The notes under the pieces are model-generated. The model worked only from the letters and a program-made list of their open reading frames with translations. It had not been told where the DNA came from and ran no database searches. A program made the translations under genes and the position numbers. This document shows positions 51,601-63,199 of a stretch of DNA of 64,000 bases, piece after piece. Origin of the DNA: Silene latifolia (lineage: Eukaryota > Streptophyta > Magnoliopsida > Caryophyllales > Caryophyllaceae); the NCBI RefSeq assembly GCF_048544455.1, contig NC_133534.1:123838269-123902268 (forward strand), read 5' to 3'. How positions within the stretch are numbered: position 1 is the first letter of the stretch; each line of letters begins with the position of its first letter.

Positions 51601-52818
51601 GACAAATACAACAAATACAACCCAAAAGAATTTTTCACTCTATGAGGCAAATCAACAAACAATTGGAGTGCACTACTTAGTAACAACTATGTAACTTGTG
51701 TTTGATGATTTCCTCTACCTCACCCAGAAATATTTTTGCCACAACAATGGTATAAACTCAACAACAAGTGCAAAACCGAAATAATAAATCTAAAAGACTC
51801 TTAATTTCGAGACAAAAAAAATGTGTAAAAGTTAAGATGGGAGAATATGGTTATACCTTCTCGATTCCACACAAAGCTCGTCACTAGTTGTTGTATAATC
51901 CTTGCAAAAGCCTCCTTGAACCTTTAAATCTCGTTTGAAACTCGAATTTGATGATTCTTGAATTAGGGTTCTTGATAAGTTTGGGGCAATCTGTCAAAAC
52001 GGTTGTTCAGTGGTAGTTTGGGGTGGAAATTGCAAATTTGATGAATTTGTGCAAAGGGAGGGTGATTAGTAGTGATGATTTGTGGAGATTTGATGAAGGT
52101 TAGGGGTGTTTGAGATGGGGGTTTAATGGGGTTTCGTGGTGTTCTTCGGACATTATGAAGGGGAAGGGTTGGGGGTGATTGTGTGTAAGAGCACGAACAT
52201 ACACAAATCTGAGAGCAACGCAAGCTCCTTTAGTTTACGCAGGCCTGCATCGTATGACGCAGGCTGCGTTATATGACGTAGGCTGCGTGTTAGACTACCG
52301 GTTGCTCCTGAAACTTTGATATTGATGCTCGATTTTCTTGAGAAAATTCTCTTCCTCCACACTTAAGTTGTCCTTCATACTCCACAAATTCCGGAAGCCT
52401 TTTTCCATCACGTTTTCCCATTCAAAACTCTTCTACCAAACCTCCACAAGAGCATTAGTAACTTCAAAGAATTTGATGTAATTTATGTGAACAAGGCGAT
52501 AAATGACAAGGAATTAAATGACATGAATGTAATTTCTAGCTATGAAAACGGTAAATTCTACGCTAAAGAGATTGTATTTACAATTGTTGCCGTATTTTTA
52601 ATGTCGATGGCTTGACTTAGTGCTTCATTTCCATCATTCTTGATAAACGGGGTCTTCCAAGGTGATCTCTTTTACCATTTGTGTTTTCATTCCATCATAA
52701 TAAGCTTTGAGCCGTTGTCCATTTACCTTCATCATCTTCCCTGAGCTTGGATTTTCAGCTTCAACTGCTCCATGAGAGTGGACCTTCCTCACTATGTATG
52801 GACCGAAGCATCTTGATC
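51601..52818 (-). other. spacer between integrase and 3' ORF of Athila-B
   Basis: No intact gene. The end of the pol frame trails off near 52700-52818 (degraded integrase C-terminus). A palindrome cluster lies at 52239-52290: GCAGGCCTGC, GACGCAGGCTGCGT and GACGTAGGCTGCGT. The frames on both strands at 51963-52362 come from this repeat-bearing spacer and are not convincing. Confidence 0.5.
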
Positions 52819-54564
52819 TTAATTTACTGGCGAATAATTTGAGCCGATTTTGGAAGACAAGGACTTGCTACCTTCCTTGAACTCCTTACGACTAATCATT
52901 TGGTCATGCCATATTCTTGCTTTTTCTTTGTATATGGCGGCATTGTTGTAAGAATCAAGACGGATTTCCTCTATCTCTTGAAGTTGTAGCTTCCTATGAA
53001 GGCCCGCGTCATCTAGGCTTTGATTGAAAGACTTGATTGCCCAATAGGCCTTATGCTCTAATTCCAAGGGGGGGTGGCATGCCTTGCCATATATGAGGCG
53101 ATACACGAACATACCAATCGGGGTCTTATAAGCGGTGCGATACGCCCAAAAAGCGTCGTTCAACCGTTGACTCCAATCCTTTCTATCGGGATTCATCATT
53201 TTCTCTAGGATCCCCTTGATTTCCTGATAGGATACCTCCGCTTGCCCATTTGTTTGAGGGTGGTAAGCGGTGGATACATTATGTATGACCCCGTACATCT
53301 TGAGTAATCCCTCCATGATTCGGTTGCAAAAATGGGTGCCACGGTCACTTATCAATGCTCTCGGGTACCCAAATCTTGAAAATATGTGGCTTTGTACAAA
53401 GCTTGAAATGGTTCTCGCATCATCATTTCGGGTTGGAATTGCTTCTACCCATTTCGAGACATAGTCCACCGCTAGAAGGATGTAGAGATACCAATTTGAG
53501 TTGGGGAATGGCCCCATAAAATCTATTCCCCACACATCGAAAATTTCCAAGTAGAGTATGAGTTGTTGAGGCATTTCATTCCTCCTTGAGATGTTTCCAA
53601 CCCTTTGGCATTTATCACAAGTTTTGGTGAAGATGTGGGCATCCTTGAAAATATTGGGCCAATAAAACCCACACTCTAGTATCTTCCTTGCTGTTCTTTG
53701 GGGTCCAAAGTGAACTCCGCATGCATACTCATGACAATGTTTGAGAACGGGTGGTATTTCAAGATCCGGCACACAACGGCGAATGACTTGATCTTGGCAC
53801 ATCTTCCACAAATAGGGGTCATCCCAAATGTAGAACCTTGCATTGGCTTTAATCTTGTTTTGTTTACTTGATGTTAAAGAAGTAGGGAACTTCTTTGTCA
53901 CCATGTAATTCACCAAATTGGCATACCAAGGTTCCATCATCCTCAATGCATAAAGTGATTCATGTGGTAAACTCCCAACTACTACACCCATCCTTTGCAT
54001 TTGTTGTTCATGAAGATGTAGCCGACTAAGGTGATCGGCCATAACATTTTCTAATCCCTTCTTCTCCCTTATTTCAATATCGAACTCACTCAAGAGGAGG
54101 ACCCACCGCATAAGCCTCGGTTTTGTATCTTTCTTTCCCACGAGTTGAGTGATGGCTTTGTGGGCGGTGTAAACGATTACTTTGACTCCCAATAAGTAAG
54201 AGCGAAATTTCTCAAGGGCATACACCACCGCCAAGAATTCCTTCTCGGTTGTGGTGTAGTTCTTTTGAGCATCATTAAGAAGGGAGGAGGCATATTGGAT
54301 GACATAGGAAGCTTTGTCTTCTTTTTGGCCCAACACGGCCCCAATAGCATAATCACTTGCATCCGTCATGATTTCAAAGGGACGGTCCCACCTTGGTGCT
54401 TGGATGATTGGAGCCGATACAAGCCTTTCCTTTAATAAGTCGAACGCCTTCCTACAATCATCATCAAACAAAAACTCCGCATCTTTATGCAAGAGCTTGC
54501 ATAAGGGGTTAGCAATTTTTGGAAAGTCCCTTATAAACATTCTATAGAAGCCGGCGTGTCCCAA
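52819..54564 (-). pseudogene. Athila-B RNase H and integrase
   Basis: A long 581-codon frame. N-terminal: FYRMFIRDFPKIANPLCKLL and FEIMTDASDYAIGAVLGQKE (RNase H with its first Asp), KNYTTTEKEFLAVVYALEKF. Middle: integrase zinc region with HCHEYACGVHFGPQRTARKI and CDKCQRVGNISRRNEMP. Core: WGIDFMGPFPNS, SDRGTHFCNRI and YHPQTNGQAEVSYQEIKGIL, giving the D,D-35-E residues. C-terminal: ARIWHDQMISRKEFKEGS, after which the frame is wrong. The RNase H motif TAHKAI replaces the usual T-D-H. It is the longest intact pol segment in the window, but its start and end are broken. Confidence 0.92.
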
Positions 54565-55460
54565 AAACGACCTAACATCTCGAGTATTAGATGGATATGG
54601 AAAGCTTTAATCACATCCACTTTTGCCTTATCCACCTCAATCCCTCTTTTCGATACTATATGTCCTAGCACGATGCCACTACTCACCATTAAATGACACT
54701 TCTCGAAATTTAATATGAGGTGAGAGTCTATACACCATGTTAGGACCATAGCTTGGTGGTTTAGACACGACTCAAAGGAGTCTCCATGGATGGTGAAATC
54801 ATCCATAAACACTTCCAATATGCGCTCCACATAGTCGGAGAAGATGCTCATCATGCAACGTTGGAAAGTTCCCGGTGCGTTGCACAATTCGAAAGGCATT
54901 CGACGGTATGCATAGGTACCAAAAGGGCAAGTGAAAGTTGTTTTAGATTGGTCCTCCGGTTGAATAGAGATTTGAAAATATCCGGAGTACCCATCCAAAA
55001 AACAATAATACTCTTTTTCACCCAAGCTTTCTAGCATTTGGTCTAGAAAGGGTAGGGAAAATGGTCTTCTAAAGTGACTTGGTTGAGACGGCGATAGTCA
55101 ATACATACCCGCCATCCGGTTTGTAAACAGGTGGGAATCAATGCCCCTTGGGTATTCTTGACTACCATCACCCCGCCCTTTTTCGGTACAACTTGAGTAG
55201 GACCTACCCAACGGGAATCACTAATTGAGTAAATGATTCCCATTTGAAGTAGCTTTATGACCTCCTCTTTCACCACTTCAATCATGGGCGGATTGAGTCT
55301 TCGTTGAGGTTATCTCACGGGCTTTGCTCCTCCTTCCAACCGAATCTTGTGCATACAAGTACTTGGACTTATTCCTTTAATATCGGCAATGGTCCACCCA
55401 AAAGCTTCCCTATGGTCTTTCAACATGGTTACTAACCTCTCCTCTTGCTCCTTCTTGAGT
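54531..55460 (-). pseudogene. Athila-B reverse transcriptase
   Basis: In order: a segment with MLKDHREAFGWTIADIKGIS near 55400, MIEVVKEEVIKLLQMGIIYS, TGWRVCIDYRRLNQVTLEDHF (55285-55043), EYYCFLDGYSGYFQISIQPE, MPFELCNAPGTFQRCMMSIF, EVFMDDFTIHGDSFESCL (FMDD active site) and IVLGHIVSKRGIEVDKAKVD (55037-54531). These are the Athila RT blocks. A TAA near 55309 and shifts near 55040 and 54590 break the frame. The catalytic Asp pair is present. Confidence 0.9.
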
Positions 55461-55950
55461 TAATTTGGGATAATTAATGGGAGAGTATTGTTTTCTCCTA
55501 AGAATATATATACTTAAGGTGATTTGGAAGAGGTTTTAGTTCATGTTTAGATGGTTTACTAGTGGAGGGTAATGGTCGCTCAAGATTGGCTTTTAGGGGG
55601 ATGAATGAGTTAGGGAATTTATGCTCTTAAGAAGCCGCCATTTCAGCTGGTACCCGAGGAGCACATAGGCTGCGTGAAGGGACGCAGGCTGCATAATCTG
55701 ACGCAAGCTACGTTGTATTGCGCAGGCTGCGTCCTAGGCTGGTTCGTGCATCTTGAGTTTCTTCTTTTAGTGCTTCCTCCCCATCTTCAAGACTTTCTTC
55801 TTTGTCCATGTCCTTTGAATATTCCTGCACATCATGAGAAAACACTACACACAAACCTTCTTGTTCCAAGTCGTTAGTGAGGGCAACCTCAAGAGGTTCC
55901 CATTGACACAAATTATACGTTTGGGTTACAATTGGCTCAATTATGTTCAA
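55461..55950 (-). pseudogene. Athila-B protease-RT linker with palindrome cluster
   Basis: The frame 55950-55708 (acidic, EYSKDMDKEESLEDGEEALK) continues in degraded form. The segment 55664-55735 is a cluster of GACGCAGGCTGCGTC-type palindromes lying in this coding linker, as Athila-A's palindromes lie in gag. No domain recognised. Confidence 0.6.
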
Positions 55951-56398
55951 GAAGTAGCATTAATGTGAGTCATTAGGTTGTCTCATTGCATCGTATATGT
56001 TGTATGTCAGTTTCTTACCGTCAAATTCCATAGTGAGGTTCCCATTAGACGCGTCAATCTTTGTCTTAGAGGTTTTCATAAAAGGCCTTCCTAAAAGGAT
56101 TGGAGTGGCTCTTGAGTCTACTTCCATGTTAAGGACATAGAAGTCGGCCAGGAAAGTTAAATGATCCACCTCTACTAACACATCCTCCACCATCCCCTTA
56201 GGGTAAATGTTTGAGCAATTCGCAAGTTGGATCACGACATCGGTCTTGTCAAAAGTGGAAGTCCCAAAGTCTCATAAAGAGTATAGGGCATGAAATTAAT
56301 TGATGCACCTAGGTCTAACATGGCATGAGTGAAACTCTTCTCCCCAATAGAGCATGGTATAGTGAACATCCCCGTATCGCCACACTTCTTAGAAAGTG
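55951..56398 (-). pseudogene. Athila-B aspartic protease, cut by Athila-C
   Basis: Minus strand: TLSKKCGDTGMFTIPCSIG at the upstream edge, HAMLDLGASINFMPYTLYET (active site), then after a shift VVIQLANCSNIYPKGMVEDV, FYVLNMEVDSRATPILLGRP and KIDASNGNLTMEFDG. This is the Athila protease block and directly precedes RT, as in Athila-A. It ends abruptly at 56398 where the Athila-C LTR begins; gag would lie beyond. Confidence 0.85.
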
Positions 56399-57865
56399 TG
56401 ACACGGCTGTCCCAACCCTATCAAAAGTAAACCAACTGCCTCAACTAATAACTATATCAGAGGTAAGTAGGGTATCGTATCCACAGGGAGGCTATTATAT
56501 CTATCTACTATTCTAGTCTGTCAGGTAACAAACTGGGTGTTTTGAATTTGTTTCTAACTACTAAAAGAGATTAAGGCAAGAGAAATTGAGCAACAAGAAT
56601 AAAGAGTAATAAGAGGTGTGATCAGATAAAGAGAAGCATGTTAGGATGTCGGTTCACCATGGCAGTTAATCAATTAAGTCATAAACAGCTCAGACGGTCT
56701 AATGTGAGAAGGGTATAGGAAAGGTCCTTTCGGTCCACTATCCTCCCTAAAATACTACTAACTTAACTTTTATCTTCATTAGTGTAGTCTACTGTTCATA
56801 ACAGGTCTGTTCATTCCAATCTTTCGATCTAGGTCTGAATTTAACCGAGTTAACTGGTTTAGAAGCGTGCACTCAACTAAACAATTATAATTATATTGTC
56901 ATAAAACAGTTCTCACAATTCAACCATCTAATCTATTCATAACTTCATCTATTCACTACCATGGCTCCCCTAATCCTAACATAATGGGACATAGCTACTC
57001 ATATTATTGATGAAACAAGTAACAACAATGAATGAAATAGCAATCAACATAATGTAAGGATGATAAAGGAGAAATAATGTAAACCTAATAACAACGATAA
57101 TTAAAACAAAAATTAAGAATAGAGATTAAGAGATTGCAAAGAAGAATTAAATAGAATTAAGAGAGTAGAAAGATTACAAAGTATTTAGAATCCGGCACAA
57201 GAATAAAGAGCAACGAACGAAAGAAAGGAAAGAAATTCAAGTCTGCTTAAGAGAGTAATTAAGAGAAATACTAAATGTGAAAAGGTCCGTTTAACCTAAT
57301 GACGTCTTCACCTTATATAGCGAAGATTTTTATTAACTAAACTAAGATACTAATTAAGTTACACGAAATAGAAATCCCGTGTAAAACAGCAAACCTCTCG
57401 ATCGAGGATCTACATTCCACTCGATCGAGCAAATCTCTAGCCAAGTTCTTCGATCGAACAAAATGCACGTTCGATCGAGGACCTTCAAATCAGCCTATCT
57501 CGATCGAGTTCAGCAGGGACTCGATCGAGCACTTGTGACCACCAAAACCACTTGACCGAACAATGAAGACTTCGATCGAGTGCCCAGCTACTGAAACAGC
57601 TCGTGTTCTTCACTTGGTTAGCTTCCGAGACTCCTTCACGCTTCCCGAGGCATAGAAAATATGCTGAAAACCTTACATCTCCATAAATGCATGCTAAAGG
57701 ACTAGAAACAGGTACGATTCCACTACTTTCGGGTCTATTCCTGCAATTAAGACAAACCAAACCAAAGTAGCCTATTCGGGGCATTTTGCAATACAAAACT
57801 ATGAGAATGACATGAAAATGCGTGCAATAAGAGGCCAAAAAGGACTATATAAATTGCACGTATCA
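56399..57865 (-). mobile_element. 3' LTR of Athila-C
   Basis: 1467 bp; the minus strand starts TGATACGTGCAATT and ends CCGTGTCA, and a polypurine tract is adjacent on the right. It contains a minus-strand TATATAAG box (57313-57319) and a run of TCGATCGA palindromes (57397-57580). It inserted into the Athila-B protease; the left-flank candidate duplication is AAGTG (56394-56398), the partner not being in the window. Confidence 0.8.
57397..57580. repeat. TCGATCGA palindromes in Athila-C LTR
   Basis: Seven copies: CTCGATCGAG at 57397, 57420, 57499 and 57520, TTCGATCGAA or TTCGATCGAG at 57449, 57470 and 57571. Athila-A uses the same core with GT...AC flanks, so the flank bases differ in step on both sides. 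Confidence 0.88.
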
Positions 57866-58655
57866 AATCTCCCCAAACCGAACCTTTACTCGTCCTCGAG
57901 TAAACTAAATGCAAACTAGTGGAACGGAAACGAAAAATCAGAGCTAGCTATAACTTGTCCACTTAAACCGTTTAATGCAAACAAAACTGACACTTATAGC
58001 TAGAAAAGTCAAGTGCAAACGAGTTGTATGATATTTATAAATAAGTTGAACTGTCGACCTTGCAAGACCTTTAAAAATGGACTCTCACGGGTCACTCTTC
58101 TCTCATGAAGCAAAGGTAAGTATATAGATATAAGAGAAGAAGAGAAATAGTCACTCACCTAAACTACGACCCACATAAACATGCTTGCAACAAAAATGAT
58201 AGACCATTCTAAACGACATACATACATTCCGACCAATCAATGTCTGTCTTAGCCGAGGGCTTACAAAAATTATGGTTTAGTGAGGCAATGGGCAAGAAAA
58301 AGGCAAAACAGTTATGCAATTGTGAGGTAATAGTCAAGGTAGCTACCAAACGGAACCATAATAAGCAAATACGATTCTTACTCAATTAGAAAATTAAGCA
58401 CAAGTGCCCTTCATTTGGCACAAAAACTCACTAACCAACACAATAACTCCTCAATAGATATAAATAGAACATATGAGCGAAAACCATCTCATCAACCAAA
58501 TTTTTTTTTTCATGGTTTCTTTTCTCATTTTCCTGCTCATGTACTTTTTCTTTCTGTTTCTTTCTGTTTTCACGTTTTTTCTTTTCTTTTCTTTTCTTTT
58601 CATTTTTTTTTTTCAATTCAACCCCCTTCCTTTTCTTTTCTACAAACTCCAAAAC
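57866..58655 (-). mobile_element. polypurine tract and 3' internal region of Athila-C
   Basis: GGTTTGGGGAGATT on the minus strand (57866-57879) precedes the LTR. The rest is non-coding with a pyrimidine-rich block at 58500-58640, whose frames on both strands (Phe/Ser-rich or Lys/Glu-rich) are low-complexity products. It is cut at 58655 by the Copia-2 LTR. Confidence 0.7.
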
Positions 58656-59935
58656 TGTTAGGTTCATATACCTATTATTAGACTTTTCTAATGGTGAACT
58701 AATTAAAATATTAATATAAGTTCATTAAGATCTAGTGCATGCATAACTAAATAAGATATAAAATAAGAAAACAATGGTTCTTACATTGTTGTTGGTTCGA
58801 TAATTAGGGCACAAATAAGGACATCTTCCTTATTTGTTCTTGAGCTTAAAAGTATGGATGATCCTCCAACCTCAAATATAGAGATACTCCTTACAAAATG
58901 CACCCAAGATTTTTCCCTTCAAAATATATAAATTAACTAGATTGATATATTAGTAACCCTTAATTATTCTAATAATTGTTTATTACTACACTAGTAATAA
59001 TATTAAGTGATATTAGAATTAAGATGATTAATTTTTAGAGTTTCTAAAACTATTTTGAGAGATTAGAGAGAAAACTACACAATACAATATTGTATACCAT
59101 TAGAATGAATGAAAAATAAGAGCCAAGCCCTTATAGAGGAGGGAGGGTGCCGGTTTTTGGAGAGCCAAGAGAAGGCCAATGCATGCCCTTATCTTTTCCT
59201 TTTTTTTCACAAGAAAGTAGATGTCAGGCTACTTACAAATAGGTTATCATTGTGTTTTATTTAGCAATTAAATAAAACACCCACTAACCTTTAATACCTC
59301 CATTTTTTCGGTCACTTTGGATAAAAATGGACTTCCATTTTATTTTGTCAATTTGTCATTTGTCACACAATATGTCACATGTAGCATGTAACATGTTATT
59401 AATTAATTTAATTCATATATAACAACTAAATATCGTTATATACATTAATTAAATTTCATATAACAAATTGTCTAGTAATACATAATTACATGGTATAAAA
59501 TGGGACATGTTAATATAATTCACAACATTTTAAAATTATAACTAACCGTTCATTCTTATCACAACTGTTTCATAAACAATAATCAATTTTAGTAATGAAA
59601 ATATTTCAATTATTAAATGAATCTTATTTAATCAAATTACAATAAGATATAAATATTCTCAGTCACAAAATGAATTGTTCAAATTTAAGGAATTGATTAA
59701 CTTGTATCGATATACAATTAATCAACTTATCTATTAAGGGAATTGTCCTATAGGTGTGACCTTAAGGGATCAACTGATCACCACCGTCAAACGACAGTAA
59801 TGTCAAACTCTAATTAGCCAATCATTACTGATTAATGTTGATCAGTTAACTATATAAATAAATCATCCCTTAAGTATTCTTAATTTGAGATTTAAACATG
59901 TGATCGCACTATTGTTGAGGATACATACTCCAACA
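58656..59935 (-). mobile_element. 3' LTR of Copia-2
   Basis: 1280 bp; the minus strand starts TGTTGGAGTATG and ends GAACCTAACA; homologous to Copia-1 at 7352-8646. The polypurine tract GTGGGAGAT (minus) lies at 59936-59944. Confidence 0.88.
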
Positions 59936-61582
59936 ATCTCCCACTAGTCCGAGACAAGTGTGCGTCACCAATTCTCTTATCCTATTACAATCTCCCACTC
60001 AATGCAAGGTGTCTTGCAGGTCGTACTTGCATTTGATCATATCTTGAGTGGTTTCCTCGATCTGGAGAGTAACTGTCTGACCGGAATTATCTACCGTAGA
60101 TACCTTCCGAGCGTGGCCACGCATTTTCAGTTCACTACTCCTCGAGTGGCCCTGAGATTTCAAACAACCCTGACAAGGGGGTGGACAATTCCCATCGCAC
60201 TATTCCCTTCGTATAGCCACAGTTCATCATGGCCCGAAATACACTCATTTGACTTCAGTTACGACAGTCGTAGAGTATAAATCAATGCCAATAAAAAACA
60301 TGTGCCAAATTGGGCGAATAGTCTTTAGTCAAAAGAATTGACTCATAAGAATACTATAGTAGCTCTCGCCACGACCAGGCTTTATAAAAATTAAGAGAAC
60401 TCTAAAAGTGGTCACTGCCTGACAGAGTGTCCCATACAGTCTGCCTATGTGATCGACTAGTCATCCCATATGACCCTATGGCACTTGAACTTGCCATCAA
60501 TCGCATCACACTCTAGTTACTTCGAGACGTCACCTCCTATAAGTAACTAGGGGCGCATACTATGTCAATCCAGATCACTTCAATGGGGTTCAAAATTGTC
60601 TCAACAACCCATTTGGATATAACAAATTAATGGATGAGTTTAAAGAAACTCAAATGATAAATGCGATTATCATATATGAATAGTCAAGACCTTATTACTA
60701 CTTCATATCTTATAATCTATAGTGTACATTTTACACTAGTTAAATTGCAATAAAAGCTTGGTAAGTGGATATACCATGTATCCATACATTCCAACTTTAT
60801 GAATTGCTATTTCTTTCTATTCAATGTTATTTCTAATGACATGAATTTATCTAAGTAGTTGTCTAGTCTTCTTACTAGACTTGGGCTCTTATACTTGGAA
60901 GATGCTCCCACTGTTATCATATAACTTGTGATAAAGTCTTTGGTAGAGGGATCTACTCTCACACCCTATGTTGACCATCTTATCACAACGTACTTAGATT
61001 CTGTTTGTAAAACTTGCAATGGTTGAAACTAAAACATTTTTCTAGTCACTTACTCCTAAGTCATTAAAATCAGCCTAGGATTTCGATAAATCCTTATAGG
61101 TTTGGAAACTAGATTTTGTGCAACCATTCAACATACAACTTAGTATATCATCCAAACATAAGAACAAATCCTCAATTCTCGTCAAGAATATTAATGGATG
61201 TTCTTTAAGGCTTTCAAATGGCCTTTATTCGAATTAACTTGTTAATGACTTATCATGCTCCAAGCATGTGATTCATCAGGGCATGTGCATATAATGGCAT
61301 ACATAATCGTTCTAATGGTGGAAACATTAGTAATCGATTTTATGCGATCAACAACTCATTAGGTTCAGTGAATGACTATCAAAATAAAGGCCAACTTTCC
61401 ATAGGTCTTCAACTATGGGCGGCTACTCTAGCTTCCCTTGAAGAGCCTCCTTAGGCTTGCTTGTCTTTGCCTTTGTCTTTGCTCGGATGCCCTTAAAACA
61501 AATTAAAAAAGGGTAAGAATCACAACTTGTATCCAAATACCAAAGTTGAGATTGAAATCAAAAAAAAAGTGATGGGAGAATT
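59936..61582 (-). pseudogene. Copia-2 3' region with RNase H relic
   Basis: Mostly non-coding. On the minus strand around 60960-60770 a degraded stretch reads DNSGSIFQV-stop-EPKSSK, then HVIRNNIE and KEIAIHKVGMYGYMVYPLTK, which lines up by eye with the Copia RNase H C-terminus (usually DNSGA..EPKSH..HV...IRD...DPLTK). Stops interrupt it. The plus-strand frame at 59960-60280 is in the 3' UTR and is not credible as a gene. Confidence 0.6.
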
Positions 61583-62461
61583 TTATTTATTACCTACTGG
61601 AACAATCTTTCCACCTTTGATATCACCAAGATACTTCGGGCAATTCCTCTTCCAATATCCTACGCCATTACAATAATGGCATTTGTCCTTGGAAGTAGCA
61701 CCCTTTTTTGAAGAGATTTTCTCAATCACTTTTACTTTTCCCTTGAACATCCCTTTGCTCTTATTGTTAATAGTGAGCACATCCTTGGTTGAGCTAACAT
61801 TTAGACCCATATCTTTCTCGGCTTGCACAAGCATTTTGTGCAATTCATGGAGAGAAGTCTTCATATTTTGCATATTGTAGTTTACCCTAAACTGCACATA
61901 TGCTTTGACTTTGTTCAAGGAATGAAAAACTCGGTCTATAACGAGTTGTTCGGGAATGTCAACCCCTTGGATCATAAGAATCTCAACAAGCTCAATCAAC
62001 TTGAGCACATGAGGGCTAACCTTTTGGCCCCCTTTGATGTTGATTTCGAAAAATGCGGAGGCCGCCTCATATTGGATGATCCTTGGAGCTTGCGAAAACA
62101 TGGTCACAAGCTTGGTGTAAATCTCATAGGCCGTGCTCATTTTAATAGCACTCCTTTGGAGATTGGGTTCCATAGAGAAAATCAAGACGATCTTGATAGC
62201 GGCCGACTCTTTTAGGTAGGCCTCATAGGCTTCCCTTACGGCGGAGGTTGACCTAGTAGTAGGTGTGGTGGGAGCGGCTTCGGTAAGGTAACGAAGCTTG
62301 TCATCACCTTTCGCGGTCAAACGGAGTTGCGCGTCCCAATCGGCGAAGTTAGATCCATTCTTATCAAGTTTACATCGATCCATAAAGGATCGGAGCCAAG
62401 AAGCATTGGGGAGTGGTGGAGCGTTTGCGCTAGTTGATGCGGATAAAATTTGAGTAGACAT
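61583..62461 (-). CDS. Copia-2 Gag
   Basis: An intact 292-codon frame: SWLRSFMDRCKLDKNGSNFA near the start, NFADWDAQLRLTAKGDD, SMEPNLQRSAIKMSTAYEIY and FHSLNKVKAYVQFRVNYNMQ, then a basic region and the zinc knuckle at residues 264-277. The knuckle reads CHYCNGVGYWKRNC: the His expected before W is Tyr, so the usual CCHC set is incomplete. Family role: capsid and RNA binding. It is the only near-complete single ORF of an element here; it may be expressed if transcribed, but has no pol partner in cis. Confidence 0.88.
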   Translation of the reverse strand: MSTQILSASTSANAPPLPNASWLRSFMDRCKLDKNGSNFADWDAQLRLTAKGDDKLRYLTEAAPTTPTTRSTSAVREAYEAYLKESAAIKIVLIFSMEPNLQRSAIKMSTAYEIYTKLVTMFSQAPRIIQYEAASAFFEINIKGGQKVSPHVLKLIELVEILMIQGVDIPEQLVIDRVFHSLNKVKAYVQFRVNYNMQNMKTSLHELHKMLVQAEKDMGLNVSSTKDVLTINNKSKGMFKGKVKVIEKISSKKGATSKDKCHYCNGVGYWKRNCPKYLGDIKGGKIVPVGNK

Positions 62462-63199
62462 TGCAAACTAATCAAATTGACTACAAAATAGAAAAATGAA
62501 GGAATTATAAACTTCTATCGTTTTAATAAAACTTGTAAATATTTTAAACAAGTCTTAGCATTTATATAGTGACCTTTAGCCAACTATAATAAATGATTCC
62601 GAGACCCAAAATTAATATTAACTTTGATGTGAGCCAACGGGGCCTCTACCCCTTTACTAATATAACTTGGTAGGTTAACTCTTTTAACCGATTCTACAAT
62701 TAGAACTCTCGGTCGATGAATTTATGTTAAGTTCATCTTTAGCCCGAGCCTATTGCGGCTACAGTCACAAAATACCTTCGTTGAGATCAACCAAATTTTC
62801 GAAGTGTAATAACTATTTATTACCCCACTTACCCATCGTCAATAGAAGCACCCCGAAAAATCGTATTGTACCCCTTATGTAATTGAGATTCATGTGCTCC
62901 TACTATTTTGTAAGGCTAAGTCTCAATGTTTTTAAAAGTAAAGGTCTTGTCAATTTATTATCTACCAATTTCAAGTGAGCTAAAAGTCAAATTATCGATA
63001 ATTATAATTGACACAGTCGAAAAATCGATATGATATGCATGTGTTGTTATGACGATTTGGCAATGCATGTAACATATTAAAAGAAATGCAAAGCAAATAA
63101 TAAATTCCTAGTATGGCCTTCCTAAAATAGAAAATCAAATAATCTATTACAAATTCGGAAACCAACTCCTTTGGTCCCTTGAATCTTCAAGTGGCACGC
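62462..63199 (-). other. Copia-2 leader upstream of gag
   Basis: No coding capacity. No GCTCTGATACCA (initiator tRNA-Met site) is found, so the leader is truncated before the PBS, most likely by the repeat starting at 63200. Confidence 0.55.

Larger units (their letters stand above)
46948..56398 (-). mobile_element. Athila-B Ty3/Gypsy element, interrupted
   Basis: Minus-strand order: protease (56398), RT, RNase H, integrase (to 52819), Athila-type 3' ORF (51600-50008), polypurine tract, 3' LTR (46948-48248). Gag and the 5' LTR lie beyond the Athila-C insertion and are not seen. A hAT-like MITE sits in the 3' ORF. Confidence 0.85.
58656..63199 (-). mobile_element. Copia-2, non-autonomous Ty1/Copia element
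   Basis: Minus-strand order: leader, gag, a short RNase H relic, polypurine tract, 3' LTR. The region between gag end and PPT is only 1.6 kb, so protease, integrase and most of RT are deleted. Lineage is probably Tork/Angela-like from the long LTR and the GTGGGAGAT-TGTTGG junction, but this is not certain. The 5' LTR is not visible. Confidence 0.8.

Noticed and set aside
52153-52362. Minus-strand frame 69 aa near the Athila-B palindromes
   Set aside because: No domain, overlaps a repeat cluster and another frame; not supported.
58431-58681. Lys/Glu-rich or Phe/Ser-rich small proteins
   Set aside because: Translation of a polypyrimidine tract on both strands; low complexity.
59960-60280. 106-codon plus-strand frame
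   Set aside because: Lies in the Copia-2 3' UTR, antisense, no domain.
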